The notes under the pieces were generated by a model that was not told where the DNA came from, made no database searches, and saw only the letters and a program-made list of their open reading frames with translations. A stretch of DNA of 37,056 bases, taken from a virus. Positions 21,163 through 29,327 of the stretch are shown here, in pieces. Positions within the stretch are counted from its first letter, which is position 1; every line of letters starts with the position of its first letter. Where the stretch lies: IMG/VR virus record IMGVR_UViG_3300037485_000466, positions 1-37,056 of that record. One strand, given 5' to 3'. The position numbers and the translations under genes are program-made.

Positions 21163-21875
21163 CCATAACCACTGCCGGCGATCAAATTAACAGCGCGCTT
21201 CGTCTGCTTGGTGTTCTGGCGGAAGGCGAAGTCCCTTCAGCAGAAACGTCGCAAGACGCATTGAATGCGCTGCAACAGATGATCGATAGTTGGAACACTG
21301 AGCGCCTCGCGGTCTACGCAACGCAAGACCAGATATTCATGTGGCCTGCCGGCCAGTTGTCGCGCACGCTTGGCCCTTCCGGCAACTTCTCCGGCAACCG
21401 CCCTGTGCTGCTTGAGGACTCGACATACTTCCGCGATCCCGGCACTGGCGTCAGCTACGGCATCAAATTTATTAACCAGCAGCAGTATAATGGCATCGCG
21501 GTCAAGACCGTGACGTCCACCTACCCGCAGGTTATCTTCGTCAACATGACGTTCCCCGACATTGAAATGTACATCTACCCGCGCCCTACGCGCGAACTGG
21601 AATGGCACTTTATTTCGGTCGAAGAACTGACCCAGCCAGCAACGCTGGCGACCACACTGCATTTCCCGCCCGGCTATCTGCGTGCGTTCCGTTACAACTT
21701 GGCGTGCGAGATGGCACCTGAGTTTGGCGTTGAGCCGTCGCCGCAAGTGTCGCGTCTGGCTATGGCATCGAAACGCAACCTGAAGCGCATCAACAACCCT
21801 GACGACATCATGTCCATGCCGTACAGCCTTGTGGCAACGCGTCAGCGGTTCAACATCTTCGCGGGTAACTACTAA
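21159..21875 (+). CDS. P22 gp4-like head-tail connector
   Basis: This 238-residue protein would bind the portal ring after packaging and start the short tail, as P22 gp4 does. Typical features are the helical start with ALNALQQMIDSWNTERLAVY, the QDQIFMWPAGQ segment, the central beta part, and a C-terminal helical piece rich in Arg. It starts inside the end of the homing endonuclease (ATGA overlap) and its stop overlaps the next gene by one base (TAATG). Confidence 0.88.
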   Translation: MTITTAGDQINSALRLLGVLAEGEVPSAETSQDALNALQQMIDSWNTERLAVYATQDQIFMWPAGQLSRTLGPSGNFSGNRPVLLEDSTYFRDPGTGVSYGIKFINQQQYNGIAVKTVTSTYPQVIFVNMTFPDIEMYIYPRPTRELEWHFISVEELTQPATLATTLHFPPGYLRAFRYNLACEMAPEFGVEPSPQVSRLAMASKRNLKRINNPDDIMSMPYSLVATRQRFNIFAGNY

Positions 21876-23305
21876 TGAAAACGCCGATCTTGGGATCGGC
21901 GTATGTCGCAAGAAGCGTCAACGCCGCAGACAACCGAATGGTGAACCTTTTTCCGGAGATCGTACCGGAGGGCGGCAAAGAGCCTGCCTTTCTTCAGCGC
22001 GCGCCGGGGTTGACCGCAATAGCCACTATTGGCACTGGCCCCATTCGGGGCTTGTGGACGTATGGCAACTATGGCTATGCCGTATCAGGTAACATATTGT
22101 ACCAGATAGACAGCAACTGGAACGCGTATGCTAAAGGTAGTGTGGGCGGTTCTGGCCCTGTTAGCATGGCTGACAATGGTACACAGCTATTTATAGCCGC
22201 CAACCCGCAAAGCTACATTTACAACGCCAGCACTGATGTGTTCCAGCAGATCACCGATCCTGACTTCCCCGGCGCGGGTACGGTCGGATACATCGACGGC
22301 TATTTCACATTCAACGAACCAAACAGCCAGAAAATCTGGGTTACGCAGCTATTGGATGGGACAAGCGTTGACCCACTAGAGTTTTCCAGTGCCGAAGGCA
22401 ATCCTGACAATGTGGTCGCCATCTTTGTGGACCACCGCGAAGTATGGGTGTTTGGGTCAAACTCAACCGAAGTCTGGTACGACGCAGGGCTTCTCGACTT
22501 TCCCCTAACTCGTATTCAAGGTGCGTTTAACGAGTTAGGCTGCGCCGCCCCATACAGCATCGCTAAGATGGACAACCAAGTCTATTGGCTGGGTAAGGAC
22601 GCACGCGGTCAAGGGATCGTCTACAGGGCCGCGGGCTACATCGGTCAGCGCGTGTCTACACACGCTATCGAATGGCAGATGCAAGAATACGCTGACATCT
22701 CAGACGCGACCGGCTACACGTATCAGCAGGACGGCCACAGCTTCTACGTTCTAAACTTCCCGACCGCTGACACAACATGGGTGTACGATGTCGCTACCGG
22801 CGCATGGCATGAGCGCGCGTCATTTACTGACGGCGATTTTAACCGCCACCGCGCCGATAATCAAATGTTCTTCAATAACACCACTGTTGTCGGCGACTAC
22901 GAAAACGGCAAAATTTATGCGTTTGACCTAAACGTGTACGCGGATGATGGTGCACCGCAGAAATGGCTGCGGTCGTGGCGGGCGTTGCCCACAGGCGCCA
23001 ACAACCTTGCACGTACTATCCAACACTCAATGCAGCTTGACTGCGAAACAGGTGTAGGACTTGTTACGGGTCAAGGCAGCGATCCGCAAGTTATGCTGCG
23101 CTTTTCCGATGACGGCGGCCATACGTGGTCTAACGAGCATTGGAAATCAATGGGCGCGATAGGTAAGTTTGGCAAACGTACAATCTGGCGGCGTCTTGGC
23201 GCAACGATGAAAATACGTGACCGCGTTTACGAAGTGTCTGGCACAGACCCTGTACGGATTTATATCATGGGCGCTGAACTATTGCTGTCAGGGACACGGG
23301 CCTAA
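21875..23305 (+). CDS. P22 gp10-like packaged-DNA stabilisation protein
   Basis: This 476-residue protein (P22 gp10 is 472) is a beta-propeller-like tail-hub factor that closes the channel after packaging. The N-terminal NAADNRMVNLFPEIVPEGGK, the propeller repeats with DGYFTFNEPNSQ and VWVFGSNSTEVWYD, and the Trp-rich WVYDVATGAWHER are typical. It follows gp4 in the P22 order. No tail-needle gene (gp26) is recognisable after it; the fibre gene occupies that slot. Confidence 0.9.
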   Translation: MKTPILGSAYVARSVNAADNRMVNLFPEIVPEGGKEPAFLQRAPGLTAIATIGTGPIRGLWTYGNYGYAVSGNILYQIDSNWNAYAKGSVGGSGPVSMADNGTQLFIAANPQSYIYNASTDVFQQITDPDFPGAGTVGYIDGYFTFNEPNSQKIWVTQLLDGTSVDPLEFSSAEGNPDNVVAIFVDHREVWVFGSNSTEVWYDAGLLDFPLTRIQGAFNELGCAAPYSIAKMDNQVYWLGKDARGQGIVYRAAGYIGQRVSTHAIEWQMQEYADISDATGYTYQQDGHSFYVLNFPTADTTWVYDVATGAWHERASFTDGDFNRHRADNQMFFNNTTVVGDYENGKIYAFDLNVYADDGAPQKWLRSWRALPTGANNLARTIQHSMQLDCETGVGLVTGQGSDPQVMLRFSDDGGHTWSNEHWKSMGAIGKFGKRTIWRRLGATMKIRDRVYEVSGTDPVRIYIMGAELLLSGTRA

Positions 23306-25431
23306 TGGCTCTAGCGCCAATCAATCCAACTAACCTTACGCCGCCGCGCGTCGCTTTAATTGATGAGCGGTCGGGGGCAATCAGCCGTGAATGGTATAGG
23401 TTCTTTTTATCGTTGTTGACGGCTACGCAGGCTAACCAAGAAGAAGTTACGCTGGGGGTGGACACAGCGTCGCTGTTAGCTACCTACGACGCCATGCTGG
23501 CAACAGCTACGCAAGCGACCGAAGTTACGTCAGATGGCATGGTGGCAAGCCTAGAAAGCAGCCTAAACAGTCTGCAAAATGCTTTTGGTGTGACGCCGCC
23601 TGACCTTGGCGGCACTGTCACTTCGGTAGCTGCATCTGGCGGCGCAACAGGACTGACCTTTACAGGTTCGCCAATTACGACAAGCGGCACACTTACGCTT
23701 GGCGGCACGTTGGCTGTAGCTAGTGGCGGTACGGGACAAACATCTTACGTTGATGGCGAACTTCTAATTGGCAACACGATTGGCAATACACTAACCAAAG
23801 CCACGCTTATTGCCGGATCAAATATCAATATAACCAATGGCGCTGGTTCAATTACGATTGCGTCTACGGCTGGTTCTGGAACGGTCACAAGCATTTCAGT
23901 TGTGTCGGCAAATGGATTCGCAGGAACGGTTGCTAACCCTACAACAACTCCTGCAATCACTCTATCCACTTCGGTTACAGGTCTGATAAAGGGTAACGGA
24001 ACTGCGCTGTCGGCAGCGGTCGCTGCGACTGACTATGTCGCCCCTAGCGCCTATGCTTCGGCCAATGGCCTTACGATGTCTACCAGCCGTCTATTGGGGC
24101 GCACTACTGCCAGCACAGGCGCAGCCGAAGAGATTAGCGTAGCTGGTGGTCTAACGCTGTCAGGTGGCGTTTTGACCGGCGCGTCAGGCACAGTCACCAG
24201 CGTAACTGGAACTTCACCTGTTGTATCTAGCGGCGGCACGACACCCGCCATTAGTATGCCTGCCGCAACAACATCGGTTAACGGATACCTTACCAGTACC
24301 GATTGGACTACGTTTAATAACAAGGGTTCAGGCACAGTCACCAGCGTCAGCGGCACTGGCACAGTCAACGGCATTACGCTTACAGGAACGGTAACGTCTA
24401 CAGGATCGCTTACGCTTGGCGGCACACTATCGAATGTCAATCTTACATCACAAGTCACGGGGACGCTGCCCGCAGCGAACGGCGGCACAGGCACGGCCAC
24501 TGCCTTTACCGCTGGCTCCGTTGTGTTTGCTGGCGCTTCTGGCGTATATACGCAGGATAACGCCAACCTATTTTGGGATGACACTAACAACCGATTAGGG
24601 ATTGGTACAGCTACGCCAACAAGTAAACTAGAGGTTGGTTCAGGAGACTTGCGGTTTAGCAGCACTGGCCAACGTATTCTTGCGGATATGTCAAACGGCA
24701 CACTAACTAACCGACTTGCTTTCCAAACTACCACACTCAACACCAACACTAACGTCCATATTATACCAAACGGCACTAGCACCGTAGCAGGCTTAAAAGT
24801 TGAAAGCGACTCCGCCATTGCTAGCGGCCAAACTATGGCAATAGATATAGTCGGCGGTAACGACGCGCGCATTACATCTAGTATTCGCGGCGCTGCTGCT
24901 TACGTCCCAATGACTTTTTACACTGGCGCGGCGGAGCGTGTGCGGATTGATACCAGCGGCAACGTAGGGATCGGCACAAATAGCCCTGCGGATTTGTTGC
25001 AAATATATCGTTCTAGTGGGACTGGGATAACTTCGGGTATTGCATTGTCAACCGCTGCTGGCGGCGTCGGCGATGGCAGCTACATAAAATGGCTGAGTGC
25101 CGTAACTGCTGAAAAAGTTGCCCGCATTGATGGCGTGCTAGAAGGCACAGACGTTGGATCAATACGATTTAACACAGGAGATGGCGCGGATGGCTTTGCG
25201 GAACGTATGCGTATCGACGCCAGCGGCAATGTTGGTATTGGGGCTACAGCTAACGCTTCTGCAATTTTGGACGCGCAGTCTACGACTAAAGGCTTTCGCC
25301 TTCCCAACATGACAACAGTTCAAAAGAACGCTATATCTAGCCCTGCCGCTGGTCTTATGGTATTTGATACTACATTAGCTAAAGCCTGTGTATATAGTGG
25401 TACGGCTTGGCAAACAATTACTTCGATATAA
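23305..25431 (+). CDS. Tail fibre with repeated GTVTSV and GNVGIG modules
   Basis: This 708-residue Thr/Gly/Ser-rich fibre has an N-terminus (PINPTNLTPPRVALIDERSG and REWYRFFLSLL) that looks like a virion anchor with a short coiled coil. The shaft repeats GTVTSV at least four times, with LTLGGTL and GTLPAANGGTG modules. Then come NRLGIGTATP and two GNVGIG blocks, and a C-terminal tip (STTKGFRLPNM, VFDTTLAKACVY, GTAWQTI). There is no S74-type intramolecular chaperone. Together with the separate tailspike it gives two possible receptor binders. The stop is followed by the next gene after 10 bases. Confidence 0.87.
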   Translation: MALAPINPTNLTPPRVALIDERSGAISREWYRFFLSLLTATQANQEEVTLGVDTASLLATYDAMLATATQATEVTSDGMVASLESSLNSLQNAFGVTPPDLGGTVTSVAASGGATGLTFTGSPITTSGTLTLGGTLAVASGGTGQTSYVDGELLIGNTIGNTLTKATLIAGSNINITNGAGSITIASTAGSGTVTSISVVSANGFAGTVANPTTTPAITLSTSVTGLIKGNGTALSAAVAATDYVAPSAYASANGLTMSTSRLLGRTTASTGAAEEISVAGGLTLSGGVLTGASGTVTSVTGTSPVVSSGGTTPAISMPAATTSVNGYLTSTDWTTFNNKGSGTVTSVSGTGTVNGITLTGTVTSTGSLTLGGTLSNVNLTSQVTGTLPAANGGTGTATAFTAGSVVFAGASGVYTQDNANLFWDDTNNRLGIGTATPTSKLEVGSGDLRFSSTGQRILADMSNGTLTNRLAFQTTTLNTNTNVHIIPNGTSTVAGLKVESDSAIASGQTMAIDIVGGNDARITSSIRGAAAYVPMTFYTGAAERVRIDTSGNVGIGTNSPADLLQIYRSSGTGITSGIALSTAAGGVGDGSYIKWLSAVTAEKVARIDGVLEGTDVGSIRFNTGDGADGFAERMRIDASGNVGIGATANASAILDAQSTTKGFRLPNMTTVQKNAISSPAAGLMVFDTTLAKACVYSGTAWQTITSI

Positions 25432-25441
25432 GGATTGACCA

Positions 25442-25777
25442 ATGGCCGTATCTATCAGTAACATCATCCCCGCTAAGACGGCGGAGAATACGCAGACAAC
25501 GCAGTACACGTCGAACGGCGTGCAGACGATCATCGACAAGTTTACCGCGACGAATTACAGCGTTTCGGCTGCGACGATCAGCGTCAACCTTGTCACGGCT
25601 GCGGGCAGCGCCGGTAACGATAACTTGATTGTCAAGACCAAAACGCTTCAGCCGTCTGAGACTTACACCTTTCCTGAACTGGTCGGCCATGTGCTGCCTA
25701 ACAATGGTTTCATCAGCACCATCGCTGGCACGGCGTCGGCCATCAACATCCGCGCGTCAGGCCGTCTGGTTAGCTAA
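25442..25777 (+). CDS. Small beta-rich tail protein, unknown
   Basis: This 111-residue protein starts MAVSISNIIPAKTAENTQTT, with beta-strand alternation through TISVNLVTAAGSAGNDNLIV and a C-terminal INIRASGRLVS. It resembles small fibre-associated or tip proteins of aquatic podoviruses, but is not assigned to a family. The stop overlaps the next start by one base. Confidence 0.7.
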   Translation: MAVSISNIIPAKTAENTQTTQYTSNGVQTIIDKFTATNYSVSAATISVNLVTAAGSAGNDNLIVKTKTLQPSETYTFPELVGHVLPNNGFISTIAGTASAINIRASGRLVS

Positions 25778-26319
25778 TGCAGCACTTTCTATGTCTGGCT
25801 GATAACATAGACGTCATTCCCGTTATGCGGGAGTTGGCGACGCAGCCAGACCTATGGAACCAGAACCCGCTGCGGACGCAACACCCTGACACGGCACACG
25901 CCGACGTCAGCGACATCTGGCTTTGGTTTAACGAGATACCGCAAGACCCGACCGCGGTTATCAATGACATCCAGACTGTGCCGTACCCTGCGTGGACGCA
26001 GTTGCCGTCGCTGCGCCGCTTGGTGCTAGACCTTATGCACCGCGTCAACGGTGTGCAGTTGGGCCGCTGCATCGTGACCAAGCTGCCGCCCGGCGGTCAG
26101 ATAACGCCGCACGTCGATCATGGCGCGCCGGCTGAGTTTTACACCCGCTATCAGATTGCGCTTCAGTCACTGCCCGGCGCGCTGTTCCATTGCGAAGATG
26201 AGACAGCAGGTTTTCGCACCGGCGAAGTCTGGTGGGTAAACAATCGTGTAAAACATTCTGTTGTAAATAACAGCGCCGATGATAGGATTGTCTGCATAGT
26301 GGACATCAGGAGCGCATAA
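25777..26319 (+). CDS. 2-oxoglutarate/Fe(II) oxygenase, aspartyl/asparaginyl hydroxylase-like
   Basis: This 180-residue protein carries the facial triad of Fe(II)/2-oxoglutarate oxygenases: H112 and D114 in ITPHVDHG, H160 in NNRVKHSVVN, and R170 ten residues later to bind 2-oxoglutarate. RTGEVWWVNN before the distal His is typical of the aspartyl/asparaginyl beta-hydroxylase type. The substrate is unknown; being coupled to fibre-side and acetyltransferase genes suggests modification of a virion protein or a host surface molecule. The start overlaps the previous stop by one base and the end overlaps the acetyltransferase start by one base. Confidence 0.85.
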   Translation: MQHFLCLADNIDVIPVMRELATQPDLWNQNPLRTQHPDTAHADVSDIWLWFNEIPQDPTAVINDIQTVPYPAWTQLPSLRRLVLDLMHRVNGVQLGRCIVTKLPPGGQITPHVDHGAPAEFYTRYQIALQSLPGALFHCEDETAGFRTGEVWWVNNRVKHSVVNNSADDRIVCIVDIRSA

Positions 26320-26774
26320 TGATTACGGCACAAGTCGAGCCTTACATGGACTGCCTACCGGAGTTAATGGCGTGCTACGACCATCACTGGGAAGAGTTGG
26401 CGCTGAACAAAGATAAGGTTCCGCTTGCGCCGCAGTACGATGTATACGAAGCGCGCGACGACGCAGGGCAGTTGCTGCTCGTTACGCTGCGCGACACAGG
26501 CCGATTAGTCGGCTATTTTATTGGTTTTATTGCGCCGGGGCTGCACTATAAGACGTGCCTGACGCTGACGATGGACATCTTCTGGACGCACCCTGATGTG
26601 CGTGGTGGATTTGCTGGCGTGAAACTCTTTCGCGCCGTCGAAAAAGATGCTAGAAGGCGCGGCGTACACAGAATTTTTTACGGCTCCAAAATGCATAAAG
26701 ACGCATCTAGGCTGTTTGAGTTTTTAAAGATGGAACCTGTAGAGATGTACTACACGAAATGGATCGGAGACTGA
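26319..26774 (+). CDS. GNAT-family N-acetyltransferase
   Basis: This 151-residue protein has the GNAT core: a strand and loop LTLTMDIFWTHPDVRGGFAG with the acetyl-CoA-binding RGGFAG (95-100), the helix VKLFRAVEKDARRRG, and a C-terminal strand ending in YYTKW. The target is unknown. GNAT genes are commonly found beside ejection-protein genes in phages. Coupling to the oxygenase (TAATG) and a 1-base gap to the ejection-protein gene suggest co-expression late in infection, so a virion protein could be the substrate. Confidence 0.85.
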   Translation: MITAQVEPYMDCLPELMACYDHHWEELALNKDKVPLAPQYDVYEARDDAGQLLLVTLRDTGRLVGYFIGFIAPGLHYKTCLTLTMDIFWTHPDVRGGFAGVKLFRAVEKDARRRGVHRIFYGSKMHKDASRLFEFLKMEPVEMYYTKWIGD

Positions 26775-26775
26775 C

Positions 26776-27525
26776 ATGGTCGCAGCAGCAGTAACCGCAG
26801 CAGCCGCAGTTGGCGGCGCTGTAATCTCTAGCAAAGCGTCTAAAAAGGCGTCAAAGGCGCAAGTCCAAGCGGCGCAAGATGCTAACGCTGCACAGGAGCG
26901 TATGTTCCAGCGGCAAGTTGAATTGCAAGAGCCATTTCGTCAGGGCGGTATTACCGCGCAAGACCAGATCATGCAGTTGCTGGGCATCGGCGGTGACAAG
27001 ACCGCCGCTGGCTACGGCAGCATGGCGAAAGCCTTTGGTACGGATCAATTCCAGCAAGACCCCGGCTATGCGTTCCGCCAAGCGGAAGGTATGAAGGCGC
27101 TGGAACGGTCGGCAGCAGCGCGCGGCAATCTCATGTCGGGCAGCACTCTGAAGGGCATCCAGCGTTTTGGTCAGGACTTGGCAAGCCAAGAGTATCAGAA
27201 CGCATTTAACCGCTATCAAGTCGAGCGGTCAGCACGTCTTAATCCGCTTCAGTCATTGATGGGTGCTGGTCAGTCCGCAACCAACGTGATGACTAGCGCC
27301 GCAGGGCAGATGGGTCAGAACCAAGCATCGAACCTGTACAACGCAGGACAAGCCCGCGCGTCTGGATATATCGGGTCTGCTAACGCGTTGACAAACGCGT
27401 TAGGCCAGATAGGGGGTTACGCCTCTAACGCACCTATGAACAAGGCAATAATGGGCTACTACAACCGCGGTTCCGCCGGCGGTAGCCGCGGCGGTCCTTA
27501 TACTCCTATTTCAGACGACGGATAA
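26776..27525 (+). CDS. Ejection (injection) protein, P22 gp7-like position
   Basis: This 249-residue Ala/Gln/Gly-rich protein has an N-terminal hydrophobic Ala/Val/Gly helix (AAAVTAAAAVGGAVISSKAS) and a Gln-rich coil. The EYQNAFNRYQVERSARLNPLQ region is familiar from phage internal virion and DNA-transfer proteins. It probably enters the host envelope with the DNA and helps form the conduit. The Gly/Ser-rich C-terminus is likely flexible. Confidence 0.82.
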   Translation: MVAAAVTAAAAVGGAVISSKASKKASKAQVQAAQDANAAQERMFQRQVELQEPFRQGGITAQDQIMQLLGIGGDKTAAGYGSMAKAFGTDQFQQDPGYAFRQAEGMKALERSAAARGNLMSGSTLKGIQRFGQDLASQEYQNAFNRYQVERSARLNPLQSLMGAGQSATNVMTSAAGQMGQNQASNLYNAGQARASGYIGSANALTNALGQIGGYASNAPMNKAIMGYYNRGSAGGSRGGPYTPISDDG

Positions 27526-27530
27526 TAAAT

Positions 27531-29315
27531 ATGCCAAACCAGATGATAGCTTTGCAAGCACGTAGTCCGCAGCTTCCCGACCCGTCGCGGCGCACGGCGC
27601 AGTTTGTGAACATGATGAACATGGCGCGCCAGCAGGAAGCGGCGGAGCGGCAGACCGCGCTGGCACAGCAGACGATGGACATCAACAAAGCGCAAGAAGC
27701 GCGTGCAGCGGCATTGCAAGGGCCAGCGTTAACAAAAGCGCAGCAAGACAATATAGTTCAGGCGTTAAGCATATTCCGCGAAGCCGTTGGAGACATAGCG
27801 GAGGGTGATGTTACCGCGGCAGAAGCAGTGCGCGCCGATCTAGTGGCGCGTGTGCCGGGCTTCGATAAGTTTTTACCTCCGGCATCTACATGGGACCGCA
27901 ATACGCGGAACCGGCTTATGCTTACATCCGAAAAAGAAATCGAAAAAACTATCGCAACGCCTGTTGCCAGCTTGCAGCTTACACCTGATAACCAAGGAGT
28001 AAGCGTTACTGTTGGCGGGATGGCGCCCGGCGGCGAACTTCTTAATACTGGGCGCGCGCAGGGTGCAGCTACCGCACCACCCCGCGCAACACCAACAACG
28101 CCGCCGGCATCCGCTATGGATCGTTCGCCGTCGGCGGCGTCCGACGCGCCGATGACCTTTGGCACTGACGCGGAGCGGCCTCTAAACGCGTATCAACAAG
28201 AGGATTTGCGTAACCTGCAAAGCGAACTAGGTATGTCGAACACGCCAGCATCCTTTACCCGCGGCGGTATGGCTGCGCAGATGACACCCGACGTAATGTC
28301 GCGCATTGTGGACTCTGCGTTCCAGACAGGCGTTATGGCGCAAGTGGACTTTGACCAGCTTTTAGCATCCCAACCCCCGCAAAATAAGCAGGCGCTCATG
28401 GACGCCTTTCGGCAAGCCAAAATCACGCTGCAAGCGGATGCACCGTCGCTGGCGGACAGCGCAATGGGCCAGCAGCAATCGTTTGCGGCTAACCCTGTAC
28501 AAAGACCACAGGCAGGATTTGCTGATTTTCGTGGCCCGGCACCGCAAATTTCAAACGCTGACTTAGGAGGCCAGCCGATGATGCGCCAGACGCAGTTAGG
28601 CGCAGGGCAACCTCTCATATTAAAAACACCGACGCCGCCAAGCGCGAATGTTGCACCCCAAGTGTTAGGTAGCCAGAGAGCGGCTGAAACTGCCGGGTCG
28701 GAAAATGTTAAGGTCGGTACTGAGCCGCGCATTGTAGCAGGCACAGAACGCGCAAAACGGCTGGAAAATTTGCGCGGTGAAATGCCGCGCGCGTTGTCTG
28801 AAACGCAGGTGTTGGTGAACAACCTTACAGGTCGTATTGAGGCAATCGACGAATTTTTGCGTTCGGGTTCCCGAAACAGCATTATTGGTGCTATTGAAGG
28901 CCGCATACCGCGCGCCCTTCAGTCCGAAACGCGCGCCGACGCACAGGCACTTTACGATTACATCACTAGCAACCAAGTCCTTCAAAAACTTATCGACGAT
29001 AGGGCGCAAACCGAAACTGGCGCATCTCCGCAGGGTGTCGTGTCCGACCGCGATTTAGCGGTAGCTGTACAAGCGGCCACCAAGCTGACGCAGACAGGTA
29101 CCGAGCGCAAACAGGAAATTGAAATGCAGCGTTTGCGCGACGTGTTGTACCGCGCGCGCGAACAAGCACTGCAAAAATACGGCGATGTATACCGCGAAGT
29201 CATAAAGGAAGCGCCTGAACTTCGTTTAAAAATTAAACCTGTAGCGCCGAAATATAAATCGTCTCCGCAAACACCCACAAGAGCTAAGTCCCTTGAAAAT
29301 ATTTTTGGCGGTTAA
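27531..29315 (+). CDS. Large internal virion/ejection protein
   Basis: This 594-residue, Ala/Gln/Pro-rich protein has a Gln-rich helical N-terminus (MARQQEAAERQTALAQQTMD), a disordered middle, and a helical C-terminal third (LVNNLTGRIEAIDEFLRSGS, IEMQRLRDVLYRAREQALQK). Size, composition and its place between two other ejection-type genes fit the P22 gp20/gp16 group, but no motif proves it. It starts 5 bases after the previous stop. Confidence 0.78.
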   Translation: MPNQMIALQARSPQLPDPSRRTAQFVNMMNMARQQEAAERQTALAQQTMDINKAQEARAAALQGPALTKAQQDNIVQALSIFREAVGDIAEGDVTAAEAVRADLVARVPGFDKFLPPASTWDRNTRNRLMLTSEKEIEKTIATPVASLQLTPDNQGVSVTVGGMAPGGELLNTGRAQGAATAPPRATPTTPPASAMDRSPSAASDAPMTFGTDAERPLNAYQQEDLRNLQSELGMSNTPASFTRGGMAAQMTPDVMSRIVDSAFQTGVMAQVDFDQLLASQPPQNKQALMDAFRQAKITLQADAPSLADSAMGQQQSFAANPVQRPQAGFADFRGPAPQISNADLGGQPMMRQTQLGAGQPLILKTPTPPSANVAPQVLGSQRAAETAGSENVKVGTEPRIVAGTERAKRLENLRGEMPRALSETQVLVNNLTGRIEAIDEFLRSGSRNSIIGAIEGRIPRALQSETRADAQALYDYITSNQVLQKLIDDRAQTETGASPQGVVSDRDLAVAVQAATKLTQTGTERKQEIEMQRLRDVLYRAREQALQKYGDVYREVIKEAPELRLKIKPVAPKYKSSPQTPTRAKSLENIFGG

Positions 29316-29327
29316 GGGTATTTATTT

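Noticed and set aside
24051-24872. 273-residue Val/Pro-rich minus-strand frame
   Set aside because: It is antisense to the Thr/Gly repeats of the tail fibre; low-complexity repeats keep the opposite frame open.
23305-25431. Diversity-generating retroelement target in the tail fibre
   Set aside because: The repeats are ordinary fibre modules. There is no reverse transcriptase gene or template repeat in the window.
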